9,302 nt of DNA from Proteobacteria bacterium UBA7821 (GTDB lineage: Bacteria > Pseudomonadota > Gammaproteobacteria > Comchoanobacterales > Comchoanobacteraceae). Made by a program: the position numbers and the translations under genes. The notes below the pieces were generated by a model. That model saw only the letters and a program-made list of their open reading frames with translations, made no database searches and was not told where the DNA came from. Positions 1-6,174 of this stretch are shown piece by piece; the stretch's first letter is position 1, and every line of letters begins with the position of its first letter. Location of the stretch: positions 13,591 to 22,892 of the forward strand of contig DLBP01000075.1 of assembly GCA_002480165.1 (NCBI GenBank). The letters run 5' to 3'.

Positions 1-230
1 ATATTTCTGACATAAACCGTCGGATAGCCAGCTGACTCTAACACAGTCTGGACCAAATCAAAAAATATCATACATCTGGCATGGCCAATGTGGCAATAAT
101 CATATACAGTCATGCCACACACATACATTGTCACTCGCTCGTTCAATGGTTCGAACAAGACCTTACTGCGACGCCTCTGATCATATATAAACAGTTGACG
201 CCTGCTCTGGGATGGCTTTTGAGATGTCAT
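1..230 (-). CDS. cysS: Cysteinyl-tRNA synthetase, N-terminal part (runs off the left edge)
   Basis: This class I aminoacyl-tRNA synthetase charges tRNA-Cys with cysteine in the cytoplasm. Only the first 76 codons are in the window. The frame shows the family's opening block: LFIYDQ at residues 13-18, FEPL at 26-29, then MYVCGMTVYD at 35-44 and the HIGH nucleotide-binding signature as HIGHAR at 47-52. Cys38 in VCG matches the first zinc ligand of the family (Cys28 in E. coli). GYPTVYVRN follows at 68-76. The ATG at 230-228 is well supported, with GAGG at 241-238 seven bases upstream. The ATG overlaps the TGA of the upstream zipA gene (ATGA), so translational coupling is likely. The N-terminus is about ten residues longer than in E. 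coli. The rest of the catalytic domain and the KMSKS loop lie outside the window. Confidence 0.95.
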   Translation of the reverse strand, partial: MTSQKPSQSRRQLFIYDQRRRSKVLFEPLNERVTMYVCGMTVYDYCHIGHARCMIFFDLVQTVLESAGYPTVYVRN

Positions 231-772
231 TGATTGGCCTCACAGGCCAACAGTTGCTCTCGGTAACTCTGACACAAACTTTGGGTAAGCGGTTGTCGTG
301 TGACATCAAGTAACGACCCACCAAACTCTGTTGTAAACTCATGTAGAAAAACCAACAGTTGATCAAATGCATCCGCTGGTGACTGCATGTCATCTGACGA
401 CATCAAAATTGCCAATCCATCAACAGAATCCTCGGTCAGATTCAAATGACCTGGCTCTGAAGCAGACGCCAAAGTAAAGACCACTTGGTCCTTTGAGTTA
501 ACGCGTTGATAAATCCCCTTTTCACCATCAAACGCCAGATCTTTGCCATCAAAAAATTGTTGTAGACGCTGACTGCTATAAGGTGACCCGTTTGAGAGAC
601 AATAAAGACCGATGTTGACCACCCTTGCCGACTGAGCGTCAGCCAAGCCAGTGGGGCCGCCTCGGCCGGCAGTACCAATTTGGCTCGATCTATTTGAAGC
701 GAGACGCAAGAAGACGTAGAGTACACAAACAATACTTAATAAATAAACCCAAAGAAACATAGAACCACTCAT
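227..772 (-). CDS. zipA: ZipA-like cell division protein with a very short linker
   Basis: ZipA is an inner-membrane protein that tethers FtsZ polymers to the membrane through a C-terminal FtsZ-binding domain. From the ATG at 772 the product has 181 residues. It has one N-terminal membrane segment (about residues 5-24, starting MFLWVYLLS), a Gly/Ser-rich linker of only about 25 residues, and a ZipA_C-like domain from about 50 to 175. Domain signs are the VVNIGLYCLS strand, FFDGKDLAFD, VVFTLASASEPGHL, DAFDQLLVFLHEF, and the closing GGSLLDVTRQPLT with YREQL. E. coli ZipA has 328 residues with a long Pro/Gln-rich linker, so this one is unusually short. The frame stays open to a GTG at 829, but that lies on the last base of the tRNA, so ATG 772 or ATG 760 is preferred; neither has a clear Shine-Dalgarno. 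The gene lies between tRNA-Arg and cysS and overlaps cysS by 4 bases. Family assignment is from remembered motifs. Confidence 0.82.
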   Translation of the reverse strand: MSGSMFLWVYLLSIVCVLYVFLRLASNRSSQIGTAGRGGPTGLADAQSARVVNIGLYCLSNGSPYSSQRLQQFFDGKDLAFDGEKGIYQRVNSKDQVVFTLASASEPGHLNLTEDSVDGLAILMSSDDMQSPADAFDQLLVFLHEFTTEFGGSLLDVTRQPLTQSLCQSYREQLLACEANQ

Positions 773-797
773 ATAGATATTCGAACTTAGTTTATCT

Positions 798-828
798 AAA
801 AAATGCAACCGAATCAACTCGACATGCA
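798..828 (-). terminator. Possible weak intrinsic terminator or attenuator after tRNA-Arg
   Basis: Directly after the tRNA discriminator base, the minus strand has TGCA and a second TGCA flanking an inner GTCGA/TCGGT stem with a six-base loop. This gives about nine pairs, two of them G-U, with one bulged T. Six T residues follow at 803-798. The form fits an intrinsic terminator, but the stem is weak. It may only reduce read-through from the tRNA promoter into zipA, for which no separate promoter is visible between here and the start codon. Confidence 0.35.
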
Positions 829-902
829 CGCCCCAGACAGGATTCGAACCTGTGACCTATCCCTTAGGAGGGGATCGCTCTATCCAGCTGAGCTACCAGG
901 GC
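829..902 (-). tRNA. tRNA-Arg, anticodon CCU
   Basis: The minus strand folds into a complete 74-base cloverleaf. The acceptor arm is GCCCTGG paired with CTGGGGC (two G-U pairs). The D arm is GCTC/GAGC, the anticodon stem ATCCC/GGGAT with loop CTCCTAA, and the T arm ACAGG/CCTGT with loop TTCGAAT. The anticodon is CCT at 868-866, which reads AGG arginine codons. The discriminator is G at 829. CCA is not encoded, because TGC follows, so it must be added after transcription. This Arg-CCU tRNA is not the substrate of the TadA encoded in this window, which acts on Arg-ACG. I see no copy of its 3' end elsewhere that would suggest an integrated element. Confidence 0.97.
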
Positions 903-928
903 TGAAATCATTGGGTGATTACTGTCAC

Positions 929-957
929 AAACTACCTAGATGAGTCTAAACTGTCAA
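929..957 (-). promoter_or_regulatory. Sigma-70 type promoter for tRNA-Arg
   Basis: A perfect -35 hexamer TTGACA (957-952) is followed after 17 bases by TAGTTT (934-929), a weak -10 with three matches. The predicted start near 922 would leave a leader of about 20 bases before the mature tRNA 5' end, a normal length for RNase P processing. Read-through past the hairpin at 828-798 would also supply zipA and cysS. Confidence 0.5.
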
Positions 958-980
958 GAAAAACCAACCAGACAAATCAT

Positions 981-1009
981 TTGCACCCATTGGGTCTCTG
1001 GGCTATGAT
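981..1009 (+). promoter_or_regulatory. Sigma-70 type promoter for the unrecognised gene at 1040
   Basis: TATGAT at 1004-1009 matches the -10 consensus at five of six positions. It lies 17 bases after TTGCAC (981-986), a weak -35 matching at the first three positions. The start would be near 1016, giving a leader of about 25 bases. An 11-base palindrome, ACCCATTGGGT at 985-995, overlaps the end of the -35 and the spacer and might be an operator. Confidence 0.45.
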
Positions 1010-1039
1010 ACACACAGGAAAACACAGGCAAGACGACAC

Positions 1040-1753
1040 ATGCTCAGTCACTACAAACCCAGACACATTGACTGGCCCAATCCCATATTCCTAATCCCAG
1101 ATCCATTACAAAAGCCAGACAGCTGGCTGACAAAAGAAAGCATCTTTCGGCACCTACCCGCCGAATGCTATTGTGTCATGGAACCCGAAACTAAGCCGAA
1201 AGACATCGTAGAGTCAATTAGCCAGACTGCGAGTCAACACCAATCAGCCCCTATCCTGATCTCCAGTGGTATCGGTGCTTATTCAGCTTTGAAATACGCA
1301 GAAGCCTACCACACACAGGCACAGGTATTTTTAAACCCGATCACTCATTGCAACTGGTACCAGCACATTAAACTGATCCATGAGACAATACAACAAGATC
1401 GGGACGTGAGTGTTTCCTGGCTAAGACTGTTATCCATGTGGGTGGGCAAAAGAGTGCTTGAAAGGCAAATCCTACTTCAGCCGATGCTATTTATCAATCA
1501 CATCAAAGCCATGAATTATGCGCAAGTACCCATTCCTAATTTTGCAGCGAGGATGAGAGCCACCTGCATCGATAGAGATGGATACCAGATCACTGACGCA
1601 ATTGTCTGTAATGATATCCTAAGCTGGCTGGATAGCACGATTGGCCAACCAAAAAAACTTCGAGCGCTGGAAAAAAAGAGCATACTAGAGCTATCGAATA
1701 GCATCGCAGAAAAAGATCAGCCATCCATCGAATTTAGCGAGCAACCCAGCTAA
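1040..1753 (+). CDS. Unrecognised protein, weakly resembling an alpha/beta hydrolase
   Basis: This soluble protein of 237 residues was not recognised. It has no signal peptide or membrane segment. The first 100 residues alternate strand and helix: PIFLIPDP at 14-21, then AECYCVMEP at 41-49, a helix ending near 70, and PILISSGIGAYSALKYAEAY at 71-90 followed by QVFLNP at 95-100. This resembles the strand, nucleophile elbow and helix of alpha/beta hydrolases. However, the usual G-x-S-x-G reads SSGIG, with Gly77 where the catalytic serine would be expected. If the fold is right, the protein may be catalytically inactive. The C-terminal tail (about 205-237) is charged and probably disordered. The only ATG has a weak upstream AGG at 1026-1028. 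A promoter is visible at 981-1009. The TAA overlaps the tadA stop on the other strand. Real coding is supported by length, promoter placement and neat packing. Confidence 0.7.
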   Translation: MLSHYKPRHIDWPNPIFLIPDPLQKPDSWLTKESIFRHLPAECYCVMEPETKPKDIVESISQTASQHQSAPILISSGIGAYSALKYAEAYHTQAQVFLNPITHCNWYQHIKLIHETIQQDRDVSVSWLRLLSMWVGKRVLERQILLQPMLFINHIKAMNYAQVPIPNFAARMRATCIDRDGYQITDAIVCNDILSWLDSTIGQPKKLRALEKKSILELSNSIAEKDQPSIEFSEQPS

Positions 1754-2202
1754 ATCTGTCGCCGCTGCTTAAAAAAATCACGAAGCATATTGGAACAAGC
1801 GGCCTCCTCGATACCCGAGCGCCACTCAAACGAATGATTAAAGGCTGCTTGATCGAACTTTCCAGTACTCAACACCCCTTTAGCCGCATCGCTTGCACCA
1901 AAACAGACATAATCAACTCGGGCATGGACACAGGCAGCGATGCACATCCAGCATGGTTCGAGTGTCACATAAAGCTTGGTCGATGGCGCCAATCGATAGT
2001 TGGACATTGCCGCTGCCGCTTCCCTCAAACACAAGATTTCGGCATGAGCAGTTGGGTCACATCGTTTAATGGGTTGATTATACTGGGCGCTGATCAGATC
2101 ATCATTGAGGACCAACACAGCACCAACTGGCACCTCGCCACTGTCTTTTGCGATCTGAGCTTGCTCTAGAGCCAGCATCATCCATTGAGAATCCGAAATC
2201 AC
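1750..2202 (-). CDS. tadA: tRNA-specific adenosine deaminase TadA
   Basis: TadA deaminates adenosine 34 of tRNA-Arg(ACG) to inosine, so that one tRNA reads several CGN codons. The 150-residue product carries the zinc-dependent deaminase core. EVPVGAVLV is at 23-31, then TAHAEI at 51-56 (His53 zinc ligand, Glu55 proton shuttle) and LEPCWMC at 81-87 (Cys84 and Cys87 zinc ligands). DPTAHAEI, NYRL and the closing DFFKQRR are typical of TadA rather than of cytidine deaminases. The length is slightly under the E. coli protein (about 167). The start is GTG at 2202; ATG codons at residues 8 and 9 are alternatives, but GTG keeps the normal N-terminus. The ppa stop is 10 bases upstream, so tadA is probably translated from the ppa transcript. 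Its TAG overlaps the converging stop of the gene at 1040. Confidence 0.95.
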   Translation of the reverse strand: MISDSQWMMLALEQAQIAKDSGEVPVGAVLVLNDDLISAQYNQPIKRCDPTAHAEILCLREAAAAMSNYRLAPSTKLYVTLEPCWMCIAACVHARVDYVCFGASDAAKGVLSTGKFDQAAFNHSFEWRSGIEEAACSNMLRDFFKQRRQI

Positions 2203-2212
2203 AACGACTGGA

Positions 2213-2749
2213 CTAAGAGGAACCCAGCCTGTACATCTCGATACTTTTTTGCAGTACCTGTGCAGCTAAATCCGAACCACCCCAATCTCTCACCTTAGCC
2301 CACTTATTAGCCTCGAGGTCTTTATAATGTGAAAAGAAGTGGCCAATCATATCAAGAATCCCTTTACCCAAATCGGCAGGCTCCCGGATGTGATCATAAA
2401 TAGTCGTTAGTTTTGAGATGGGCACAGCCAACATCTTATCGTCCCCGCCAGACTCATCGGTCATGGATAAAACACCAATTGGGCGAACGCGCACCACTGA
2501 ACCAACCAGTAACGGATGAGGCGACAACACCAACACGTCAAGTGGGTCGCCATCATCACATAATGTCTGAGGCACATAACCGTAATTACAGGGATAATGC
2601 ATCGCTGTTGATAAAATTCGGTCGACCATGATGCTGTCGCTGTTTTTATCTATCTCATATTTTACCGGAGAGCTATCAGCTGCTATCTCAACGATAACAT
2701 TGACATCACCGGGTACTTCTCGACCTGCGTCGATTCTTGAAAATCCCAC
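2213..2749 (-). CDS. ppa: Inorganic pyrophosphatase (family I)
   Basis: This soluble Mg-dependent enzyme hydrolyses pyrophosphate to two phosphates, pulling nucleic acid synthesis and aminoacylation forward. The 178 residues match the normal length of bacterial family I enzymes. The metal-binding signature DGDPLDVLV is at 66-74 (Asp66, Asp68, Asp71), preceded by NYGYVPQT at 55-62. Asp98, Asp103 and Lys105 lie in DESGGDDK, and HYKDLE with KWAKVRDW near 130-150 supplies the phosphate-contacting residues. The start is GTG at 2749, supported by AGGA at 2762-2759 nine bases upstream. A strong-looking promoter lies at 2806-2778. tadA follows after 10 bases on the same strand, so the two probably form a small operon. 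Confidence 0.96.
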   Translation of the reverse strand: MGFSRIDAGREVPGDVNVIVEIAADSSPVKYEIDKNSDSIMVDRILSTAMHYPCNYGYVPQTLCDDGDPLDVLVLSPHPLLVGSVVRVRPIGVLSMTDESGGDDKMLAVPISKLTTIYDHIREPADLGKGILDMIGHFFSHYKDLEANKWAKVRDWGGSDLAAQVLQKSIEMYRLGSS

Positions 2750-2762
2750 TGCGTTTGATCCT

Positions 2763-2792
2763 AAAAAAACTGAACACAGTGTAACACGTCAG
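2763..2792 (-). terminator. Possible weak terminator of the membrane-protein gene, overlapping the ppa promoter
   Basis: CTGACGTG and the downstream TGTG(T)TCAG can pair over a six-base loop (2792-2770), with three G-U pairs and one bulged T. Seven T residues follow directly (2769-2763). The stem is weak, so termination would be partial. The hairpin covers the -10 box of the ppa promoter, so the same bases would serve two roles. Confidence 0.3.
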
Positions 2793-2806
2793 AGCGTTAA
2801 TGTCAA
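2778..2806 (-). promoter_or_regulatory. Sigma-70 promoter of ppa-tadA, with extended -10
   Basis: A perfect TTGACA (2806-2801) is followed after 17 bases by TACACT (2783-2778, four of six matches), which has a TG one base upstream, as in extended -10 promoters. The predicted start near 2771 gives a leader of only about 22 bases, beginning with a T7 run and containing the AGGA ribosome site. The TGA stop of the upstream membrane-protein gene lies inside the -35 hexamer. Confidence 0.65.
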
Positions 2807-4179
2807 TATGTGCGTGATGCGCCGTGAGCATTAGACCCATCATGAAGCACGCCTTGATCCATGAAGTCGCGACGAACGCGTTGTGTAGCAGAATCTCCCA
2901 GTAAAAGTGTCTGATTGATACAGGAAGACACAGCCTGTAGATGCCCTTTCAACACCGAAACATCAGTACCACTATCAGACAGTATTCTTGCGGTCTCATC
3001 CTGCAGTCGCTGTAAGCTAACTTGACGACCCACTCGATGACCACCAGAATCGCCAATGATGTCCCAAACGGCTTTATTAATTAATTCATTAAACACCCGC
3101 TCCAATGACACAGAAACAGGGTTTTCGCTTCGATTAACATTGGTTTGATATCCAATGTAGGCACGAGAAAACTCGGTCAGCGCTATTTGTATCTGTGATT
3201 GAATATCTTTTCCAACAGCCTCTTCACTAGACTGAAATCCAGCAAATAGATTGATCCCTTTAGCCTGCCGCCTATTGTGTTTGACTTGTTCTTCAACAGC
3301 CGTTTTAAAATGTGCTGAAATGCTTTGAAATATTGCCTTCATGGCTGAATCCACCTCACCTTTCAGCGCTAACTGTTGTTTGGGATCAATCGATGTATCA
3401 TCTCGAATATCAATGATTTGAGCATAAACTTGATGACGCTTGGCCATCTGAGTTAACTGGGTCTCAACCGCCTCTTTACCAGCTCTCTCTTGACTCAGGC
3501 TATGCCGTAAGCTAGACAACATCGATTTTGTCCCGTTAATTTCCTCAGTCAATCGAGCATTGTCTGACTCATATTGACGAGACGTACTGACCAGACTGGT
3601 GTACCGTGCACTTAGATCATTATTCAGTGCCTCACTCTTGACCTCTGACAACTCGAGCGGTATTTTTTCACTGGTCACCTGTTCAAGCATGTGGATTAAG
3701 CTTAGACTGACCAAAGAAAACAGGCTCATGGCTACCTGCACCATTGCCAATGACTGCGACCAAGACACCTGAGACAAAGCAATGCCTGTAAAAAAATGTT
3801 GGCCAACAAAAGCCGTTATCATTGGAACATGAAAGATAGACATCATGACAGCCAGTCCAGCCAAATAAATCATGGACAATCTGACAAAATCAACCAATCT
3901 ACCTCGCACAACACAATGGTTAATCATGCGACTTATTCTGTCATCCACTTGTTCATTCCCACTGGGTAATGACTGATTGGCAACAAAAGTGGCATGGTAA
4001 TAGTCACGATCAAGCCCCAGTCCAGATAAAATACCAATGGCTGCAATCGAAAGAGCAAAGAAAAACAACACCAACCAAGTCGGTGATGTTAAATAGAAAC
4101 TGGCAATTAGTGGAGACAGCGCCGTTACACACGACCACCCAATCACACTGGTATAAACAATCCTTCTAGTTTGTGCCAT
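2803..4179 (-). CDS. Unrecognised inner-membrane protein with four membrane segments and a long coiled coil
   Basis: I do not recognise this family. Numbering is from the upstream ATG at 4197 (464 residues). The likelier start is the ATG at 4179 (458 residues), because AGGGA at 4192-4188 sits eight bases before it, while the ATG at 4197 has no ribosome site. Hydrophobic segments lie at about 14-36, 41-62, 106-131 and 149-171. Arginines at the N-terminus and in the 63-105 loop suggest both are cytoplasmic, which puts the C-terminus in the cytoplasm too. Residues about 172-260 are rich in Glu, Gln, Lys, Ser and Leu and look like a coiled coil (ESDNARLTEEI at 210-220, SLRHSLSQERAGKEAVETQL at 229-248). 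A mostly helical C-terminal part (about 270-435) holds FQSISAHFKTAVEEQ and VFNELINKAVWDIIGD. No catalytic motif is visible. A scaffold or envelope-associated role is only a guess. ppa follows leftward after a 53-base gap. Confidence 0.8.
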   Translation of the reverse strand: MAQTRRIVYTSVIGWSCVTALSPLIASFYLTSPTWLVLFFFALSIAAIGILSGLGLDRDYYHATFVANQSLPSGNEQVDDRISRMINHCVVRGRLVDFVRLSMIYLAGLAVMMSIFHVPMITAFVGQHFFTGIALSQVSWSQSLAMVQVAMSLFSLVSLSLIHMLEQVTSEKIPLELSEVKSEALNNDLSARYTSLVSTSRQYESDNARLTEEINGTKSMLSSLRHSLSQERAGKEAVETQLTQMAKRHQVYAQIIDIRDDTSIDPKQQLALKGEVDSAMKAIFQSISAHFKTAVEEQVKHNRRQAKGINLFAGFQSSEEAVGKDIQSQIQIALTEFSRAYIGYQTNVNRSENPVSVSLERVFNELINKAVWDIIGDSGGHRVGRQVSLQRLQDETARILSDSGTDVSVLKGHLQAVSSCINQTLLLGDSATQRVRRDFMDQGVLHDGSNAHGASRTY

Positions 4180-4187
4180 AGCAAACA

Positions 4188-4192
4188 TCCCT
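4188..4192 (-). promoter_or_regulatory. Ribosome binding site choosing ATG 4179 for the membrane protein
   Basis: AGGGA on the minus strand ends eight bases before the ATG at 4179. The longer start at 4197 and the intermediate ATG at 4188 lack a usable site at normal spacing, so this site decides the start. Confidence 0.55.
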
Positions 4193-4219
4193 GTCATCTA
4201 GACTTGATATAGTACAGTA

Positions 4220-4228
4220 TGTTAAAAT
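4220..4228 (+). promoter_or_regulatory. Possible extended -10 promoter for lepA
   Basis: TGTTAAAAT reads as a TGn motif plus TAAAAT, five of six matches to the -10 consensus. There is no good -35 at 16-18 bases; the TTGATA at 4204-4209 is only 13 bases away. A start near 4235 would give a leader of about 70 bases. It sits at the predicted start of the opposing promoter at 4264-4235, so the two could interfere. Confidence 0.3.
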
Positions 4229-4234
4229 ACGCAA

Positions 4235-4264
4235 ATTATGATTGCTTTTATCTATAAATTTCAA
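4235..4264 (-). promoter_or_regulatory. Sigma-70 promoter for the membrane-protein gene
   Basis: TTGAAA (4264-4259, five of six) is followed after 18 bases by CATAAT (4240-4235, five of six). The predicted start near 4228 leaves about 50 bases of leader before the preferred ATG at 4179. Nothing comparable is closer to the gene. Confidence 0.5.
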
Positions 4265-4306
4265 CACAATAAGACTGATTTTTAATGCTTCAACAGAGTT
4301 TAAACA

Positions 4307-6112
4307 ATGATACCTATAGAGACCATACGCAATTTCTGCATCATCGCTCACATCGACCACGGCAAATCCACGTTGGCTGATCGACTCATACAACATTGCG
4401 AAGGGCTCTCATCAAGGGAAATGAAAGAACAAGTACTCGACGGGATGGAACTGGAACGCGAACGTGGTATTACCATCAAGGCTCAAAGTGTCTCGCTAAC
4501 CTACCAAGCTAAAGATCAACAAAAGTACCTACTTAATATCATCGACACACCAGGCCATGTTGACTTTGCCTATGAAGTCTCTCGATCACTATCTGCTTGT
4601 GACGCTGCTATTTTAGTCGTCGATGCAGCCCAAGGTGTCGAAGCACAAACGGTTGCTGTGAGCTACAACGCTATTAACGAAGACCTAGATATCCTACCCG
4701 TTCTCAACAAAATCGATCTACCACAAGCTCAGCCAGACAAAGTAGCGGAAGAAATCGAACAAATGATTGGTATTGACACAACGCAAGCCCAGTTAATCAG
4801 TGCCAAGTCAGGCATTGGTATTGCCGAGTTACTAGAGCACATCGTCCAAACCCTACCTCACCCCAAAGGCGAATTAGATAAACCGCTTCAAGCACTGGTT
4901 ATCGACTCTTGGTTTGACAGTTACCTCGGGGTTGTTTCTTTAATACACGTGGTCAATGGCTCAATTGCCAAGGGGCAACATATCGGAATCCTCTCGACTG
5001 AGCAACAGCACTGTGTGACTGAAGTTGGCGTATTCACCCCAAAACGCGAACCCAAACCTCAACTCAGCGCAGGCCAGATCGGTTATGTTGTTGCCAATAT
5101 CAAAGACGTCAAGGCAGCACCGGTTGGCGATACGGTCGTCAGTACACAAAACCCAATACCTCAGGCACTGCCAGGATTCCAAACCGTCCAGCCACAAGTC
5201 TATGCAGGCCTATTCCCAATATCGCAAGATGATTTCCAATCCTTTCGAGACGCCTTGAACAAACTGGCATTGAATGACGCATCCTTGGCGTTTCAACCAG
5301 AAACATCTGCCGCTCTCGGCTTTGGTTTCCGATGTGGTTTCCTTGGATTACTACACATGGAGATTATTCAAGAGCGCCTGCGACGTGAATACAACTTAGA
5401 CTTAATTACAACAGCACCAACGGTTAACTATCAAGTTCAACTGAAAAATGGCACAACAATGGCCGTTGACAACCCTTGTCAACTGCCTGAACCGCATCAA
5501 ATCGAGTCAATTCTTGAACCAATCGCTCGTGCAAACATCATCACACCAAAAGAGTACCTTGGATCCATCATGCAACTCTGCATCGATAGGCGGGGCATCC
5601 AAGACCACATGGAGTATATCGGCTCACAAGTCTCGCTTGTGTTTCTAATACCCATGAATGAAATTGTCCTAGACTTTTTTGACCGCCTTAAGTCTCTGAG
5701 TCGAGGCTACAGCTCGTTAGATTATAGCTTTTATCGATATGACCCTGCAGACCTAATCAAACTCGACATTTTAATCAGTGGTGAGCGTGTTGACGCATTG
5801 GCAACGATTGTACATCGAGATCGCTCTGTTTCGATGGGGCGACGAATGTGCGAAAAATTAAAAGAACTCATCCCAAGACAGATGTTTTCGATTGCCATAC
5901 AAGCATCTATTGGCAATAATATCATTAGCCGGCAAACCATCAGTGCCCTTAGAAAAAATGTCACAGCAAAATGCTACGGTGGTGACATCAGTCGAAAAAG
6001 GAAATTACTAGAAAAGCAAAAGGAAGGTAAGAAAAGAATGAAGCAATTTGGACGAGTGGAAATACCGCAAGATGCTTTTTTGAAAGTACTGAAATACGAT
6101 GAAGACAAATAG
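4307..6112 (+). CDS. lepA: Elongation factor 4 (LepA), ribosomal GTPase
   Basis: LepA/EF4 is a translational GTPase resembling EF-G. It binds the ribosome and has been linked to back-translocation, initiation and 30S assembly. The 601 residues match the usual length of about 600. The G domain shows AHIDHGKST at 14-22 (G1), RGITIK at 53-58 (switch I), DTPGHVDF at 80-87 with catalytic His84 (switch II), and NKID at 134-137. Family-specific blocks follow: GFGFRCGFLGLLHMEI, the domain V part with GYSSLDYSF, and the LepA C-terminal domain with NVTAKCYGGDISRKRKLLEK and KKRMKQFGRVEIPQDAFL. No key residue is missing. The ATG at 4307 gives the normal N-terminus; only a weak GAG lies upstream. It heads the operon and is followed by lepB after 62 bases. 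Confidence 0.98.
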   Translation: MIPIETIRNFCIIAHIDHGKSTLADRLIQHCEGLSSREMKEQVLDGMELERERGITIKAQSVSLTYQAKDQQKYLLNIIDTPGHVDFAYEVSRSLSACDAAILVVDAAQGVEAQTVAVSYNAINEDLDILPVLNKIDLPQAQPDKVAEEIEQMIGIDTTQAQLISAKSGIGIAELLEHIVQTLPHPKGELDKPLQALVIDSWFDSYLGVVSLIHVVNGSIAKGQHIGILSTEQQHCVTEVGVFTPKREPKPQLSAGQIGYVVANIKDVKAAPVGDTVVSTQNPIPQALPGFQTVQPQVYAGLFPISQDDFQSFRDALNKLALNDASLAFQPETSAALGFGFRCGFLGLLHMEIIQERLRREYNLDLITTAPTVNYQVQLKNGTTMAVDNPCQLPEPHQIESILEPIARANIITPKEYLGSIMQLCIDRRGIQDHMEYIGSQVSLVFLIPMNEIVLDFFDRLKSLSRGYSSLDYSFYRYDPADLIKLDILISGERVDALATIVHRDRSVSMGRRMCEKLKELIPRQMFSIAIQASIGNNIISRQTISALRKNVTAKCYGGDISRKRKLLEKQKEGKKRMKQFGRVEIPQDAFLKVLKYDEDK

Positions 6113-6161
6113 CGAACACCACTTGAACAACAGTCCAAATACGGATATCATAATGAATCAT

Positions 6162-6167
6162 AAGGAG
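6162..6167 (+). promoter_or_regulatory. Strong ribosome binding site of lepB
   Basis: AAGGAG lies seven bases before the lepB ATG at 6175. It is the best Shine-Dalgarno in the operon and fixes the start. The rest of the 62-base gap after lepA shows no hairpin or promoter that I can support. Confidence 0.75.
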
Positions 6168-6174
6168 TGCACCA

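Noticed and set aside
442..732. 96-residue open frame on the minus strand
   Set aside because: It is a second frame through zipA with no family features; the ZipA frame explains the region.
773..829. Longer zipA reading frame starting at GTG 829
   Set aside because: The GTG falls on the tRNA discriminator base, and the extra 19 residues precede the membrane anchor without resembling ZipA.
829..902. tRNA-Arg(CCU) as an integration site for a mobile element
   Set aside because: Arg-CCU tRNAs are known targets, but no integrase gene or repeat of the tRNA 3' end is visible and the flanking genes are housekeeping.
1834..2169. 111-residue open frame opposite tadA
   Set aside because: It is fully antisense to a clear TadA with intact catalytic motifs, and has no promoter or ribosome site.
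4204..4228. TTGATA plus TAAAAT as a full -35/-10 pair for lepA
   Set aside because: The spacing is 13 bases, too short for sigma-70; only the extended -10 reading is kept.
6113..6174. Small gene or terminator between lepA and lepB
   Set aside because: The 62 bases hold no convincing coding frame or hairpin, only the lepB ribosome site.
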